From an uncultured Treponema sp. (GTDB lineage: Bacteria > Spirochaetota > Spirochaetia > Treponematales > Treponemataceae), in assembly GCA_946403565.1 (NCBI GenBank), contig CAMJAJ010000118.1, positions 1 to 5,424 of the forward strand: a stretch of DNA of 5,424 nt. The letters run 5' to 3'. Numbering within the stretch: position 1 is the stretch's first letter; each line of letters begins with the position of its first letter. The notes under the pieces were generated by a model. It made no database searches, had not been told where the DNA came from, and saw nothing but the letters and a program-made list of their open reading frames with translations. The position numbers and the translations under genes were made by a program. This document shows positions 3,834 through 5,424 of the stretch, piece after piece.

Positions 3834-5424
3834 TTACTCCTTTCCGCCTGATATGGCACGAACCGGACAGACCTGGGCGCACAGGCCGCATGCAGTGCAG
3901 GTCGCCCGGTCTATGACGGGCCTCCTGGTGGCCCCGTTTATCGAAATGGCGGGACAGCCCAGCTCGTCCACGCATTTGCGGCAGCCGACGCAGCGGCCCG
4001 TGTCAACCGCCAGCGGCTTCTGGAACTTGTAGCCCAGCTTTCCTGCGATGGCCACGCAGGGGGAGCGGAATATGACCGCGCTCACCCCGGGAGAAGCCGA
4101 GGCCTCCTTGACCGCCGCCACCGCCGCGGAAGTCCGTAGGGGGTCCACCGTCAGAATGGGGGAAACCCCCAGGGCCTCCAGAATCTTCTCTATGCTCAAC
4201 TTCGGAACCGTCCCCCCCATCATGGTGCGGCCGGTCCCCGGATGGGGCTGGTGGCCGGTCATGGCGGTCGTGGAGTTGTCCAGCACGCAGATGACCTGCC
4301 GGGACTGGTTGTAGACGGCGTTCACCACCCCGGTTATACCGGATGCAAAGAAGGTGGAATCACCGATGAAGGAGAAGCACAGCCGGTCCCCCTCGTTGTG
4401 GTACAGGCCCTGCGCCATGGTCACGTCGGCCCCCATGCACAGGCAGGAGTCGCACATGTCCAGCGGGCTTGAGTTGCCCAGCGTGTAGCAGCCGATGTCC
4501 CCGCAGAAGGCAGTCTTCATGCCCTTGGTCGCCAGCTTGACCGCGTAGAAGGCCCCCCGGTGCGGGCAGCCCGCGCAGAGGACGGGCGGACGGGCGGGCA
4601 GCTCGGGCAGCCGTTCCTGCCCCGCCTCTCCGCCAGAATGGGCAAGGCCGATGAATTCCGCGATGGCCCGCCGCACGCTTTCCACCGTGTTCTCCCCGGC
4701 CTCAGCCGTGCTCCCGTCCAGCTTGCCGTGGATGGCGGCATCCAGATGGAATTTTCCTTCTATATATATAAGCTCCCGCTCCACAATCGGGTCAAGCTCC
4801 TCGACCGCGAGGACCTCCCCCACCTGCCGCAGGAACGAACAGGCCATGACCTCCGGGAAGGGATACGGCGTCGCGACCTTGAAAAGCACCAGGTTGCCGA
4901 GGGCGGAATTGTCTGGGTTCTCCGCGCGCAGGCCCTCCAGGGCCTCCCTGACATACGCGTAGCTGATTCCCGAACAGGCGATTCCGAAGCTGTCGCAGCC
5001 TGAACCGGAGGGGGCGTCGCCGAAGGGGCGCTCTATCCGGTTCAGGGGATAGGAGGAAAGCAGCTTGGGCAGGACGTGCTCGTTCCGCTCGAAGATCCGC
5101 TTGTGGTTCAGGTAGGAGGCGCGGGGGAAGATGACCCAGCGGGCCGTATCCTTGACAAAGCTGCCCCGTTCCCGCTGCTTGCCCAGGGCGGGAATTTCCA
5201 TGCTCTCGTAGGCATGGCAGACCCGGGTCGTCGGCCGCAGGATCACGGGCGTATTGTAGCGCTCGGAAAACTCGAAGGCATCCTGCACCATGCGGAAGGC
5301 TTCGGCCGGCGATGACGGGTCAAAGACCGGCATCTTGGAAAAACGGGCGAACTCCCTCGTGTCCTGTTCTGTCTGGCTGGAGATGGGGCCGGGGTCGTCC
5401 GCGCTGACGATGACCATGCCGCCC
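3834..5424 (-). CDS. iorA: Indolepyruvate:ferredoxin oxidoreductase alpha subunit, N-terminus outside window
   Basis: IorA is the large subunit carrying thiamine diphosphate and iron-sulfur clusters. It decarboxylates aryl pyruvates formed by transamination of aromatic amino acids. About 529 C-terminal residues are present; the frame is open to the edge, and the methionine at 5417 (MVIVSADDPG) is an internal conserved position. Roughly 100 residues are missing. In order, the visible part has the end of the pyruvate-oxidoreductase domain I (SSQTEQDTREFARF, TPVILRPTTRVCH), the core domain (FCGDIGCYTLG), the thiamine-diphosphate motif FIGDSTFFASG (from about 4370 downward) with VYNQSRQVICVLDNSTTAMTGHQPHPG after it, and a C-terminal ferredoxin domain. 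That domain has C-x2-C-x2-C-x5-CP (about 3950-4000) and a canonical C-x2-C-x2-C-x3-CP (about 3864-3902). The longer x5 spacing in the first cluster is, as I recall, normal for IorA. Its promoter lies outside the window. The operon points to an anaerobe that ferments aromatic amino acids. Confidence 0.95.
   Translation of the reverse strand, partial: GGMVIVSADDPGPISSQTEQDTREFARFSKMPVFDPSSPAEAFRMVQDAFEFSERYNTPVILRPTTRVCHAYESMEIPALGKQRERGSFVKDTARWVIFPRASYLNHKRIFERNEHVLPKLLSSYPLNRIERPFGDAPSGSGCDSFGIACSGISYAYVREALEGLRAENPDNSALGNLVLFKVATPYPFPEVMACSFLRQVGEVLAVEELDPIVERELIYIEGKFHLDAAIHGKLDGSTAEAGENTVESVRRAIAEFIGLAHSGGEAGQERLPELPARPPVLCAGCPHRGAFYAVKLATKGMKTAFCGDIGCYTLGNSSPLDMCDSCLCMGADVTMAQGLYHNEGDRLCFSFIGDSTFFASGITGVVNAVYNQSRQVICVLDNSTTAMTGHQPHPGTGRTMMGGTVPKLSIEKILEALGVSPILTVDPLRTSAAVAAVKEASASPGVSAVIFRSPCVAIAGKLGYKFQKPLAVDTGRCVGCRKCVDELGCPAISINGATRRPVIDRATCTACGLCAQVCPVRAISGGKE
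3837..3843 (-). promoter_or_regulatory. Shine-Dalgarno of iorB within the iorA stop region
   Basis: AAAGGAG on the - strand lies about 6 nt before the iorB ATG and is formed by the final Lys-Glu codons of iorA plus one preceding base. The stop codon of iorA falls between it and the iorB start. Ribosomes ending iorA could restart directly on iorB, which would keep the two subunits at equal amounts. Confidence 0.75.

Noticed and set aside
4758..4772. TATATATATA tract as a promoter within iorA
   Set aside because: It encodes LIYIE in the conserved frame and lacks a -35 partner or a downstream start; probably chance use of ATA/TAT codons.
5415..5417. ATG as the true start of IorA
   Set aside because: The frame continues upstream with Gly-Gly, and MVIVSADDPG is an internal conserved segment of IorA. 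There is no room to see a Shine-Dalgarno sequence, so the start lies outside.

Overview
The window has five protein genes and short, structured intergenic stretches. The organism is probably a spirochaete of the Treponema type, at moderate confidence (about 0.6). The basis is the high-GC coding style, a clostridial/spirochaete-like PyrI, a long RluA-family protein with an extra N-terminal domain, a Treponema-like secreted protein of unknown function, and an indolepyruvate:ferredoxin oxidoreductase operon that suggests an anaerobe. These resemblances are recalled, not searched.

Layout. (1) Positions 1-116 hold the end of an unresolved upstream region and a near-consensus sigma70 promoter. This drives pyrI (117-575, +), the regulatory subunit of aspartate carbamoyltransferase. 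(2) Converging on it is a 503-residue RluA-family pseudouridine synthase (630-2141, -). Its N-terminal domain is interrupted by an in-frame low-complexity insert made of two opposed minisatellite arrays that meet at a perfect 28-bp palindrome. (3) An AT-rich divergent intergenic region (2142-2234) separates this gene from a secreted protein of unknown function (2235-3113, +). It holds back-to-back promoters that place both transcription starts almost on the ATGs, plus a shared inverted motif that may be an operator. (4) The 3114-3310 stretch holds three strong hairpins. One is a textbook +-strand terminator lying inside the 3' end of the convergent iorB. (5) iorB (3231-3830, -) and iorA (3834 to the right edge, -, N-terminus outside) form a tight operon for ferredoxin-dependent oxidation of aryl pyruvates.

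The genes do not form one pathway. Pyrimidine synthesis control, RNA modification, an envelope protein and amino-acid fermentation simply adjoin. I see no convincing new defence or mobile system. The most unusual structure is the palindromic double minisatellite inside the pseudouridine synthase gene, followed by the divergent, possibly leaderless promoter region.
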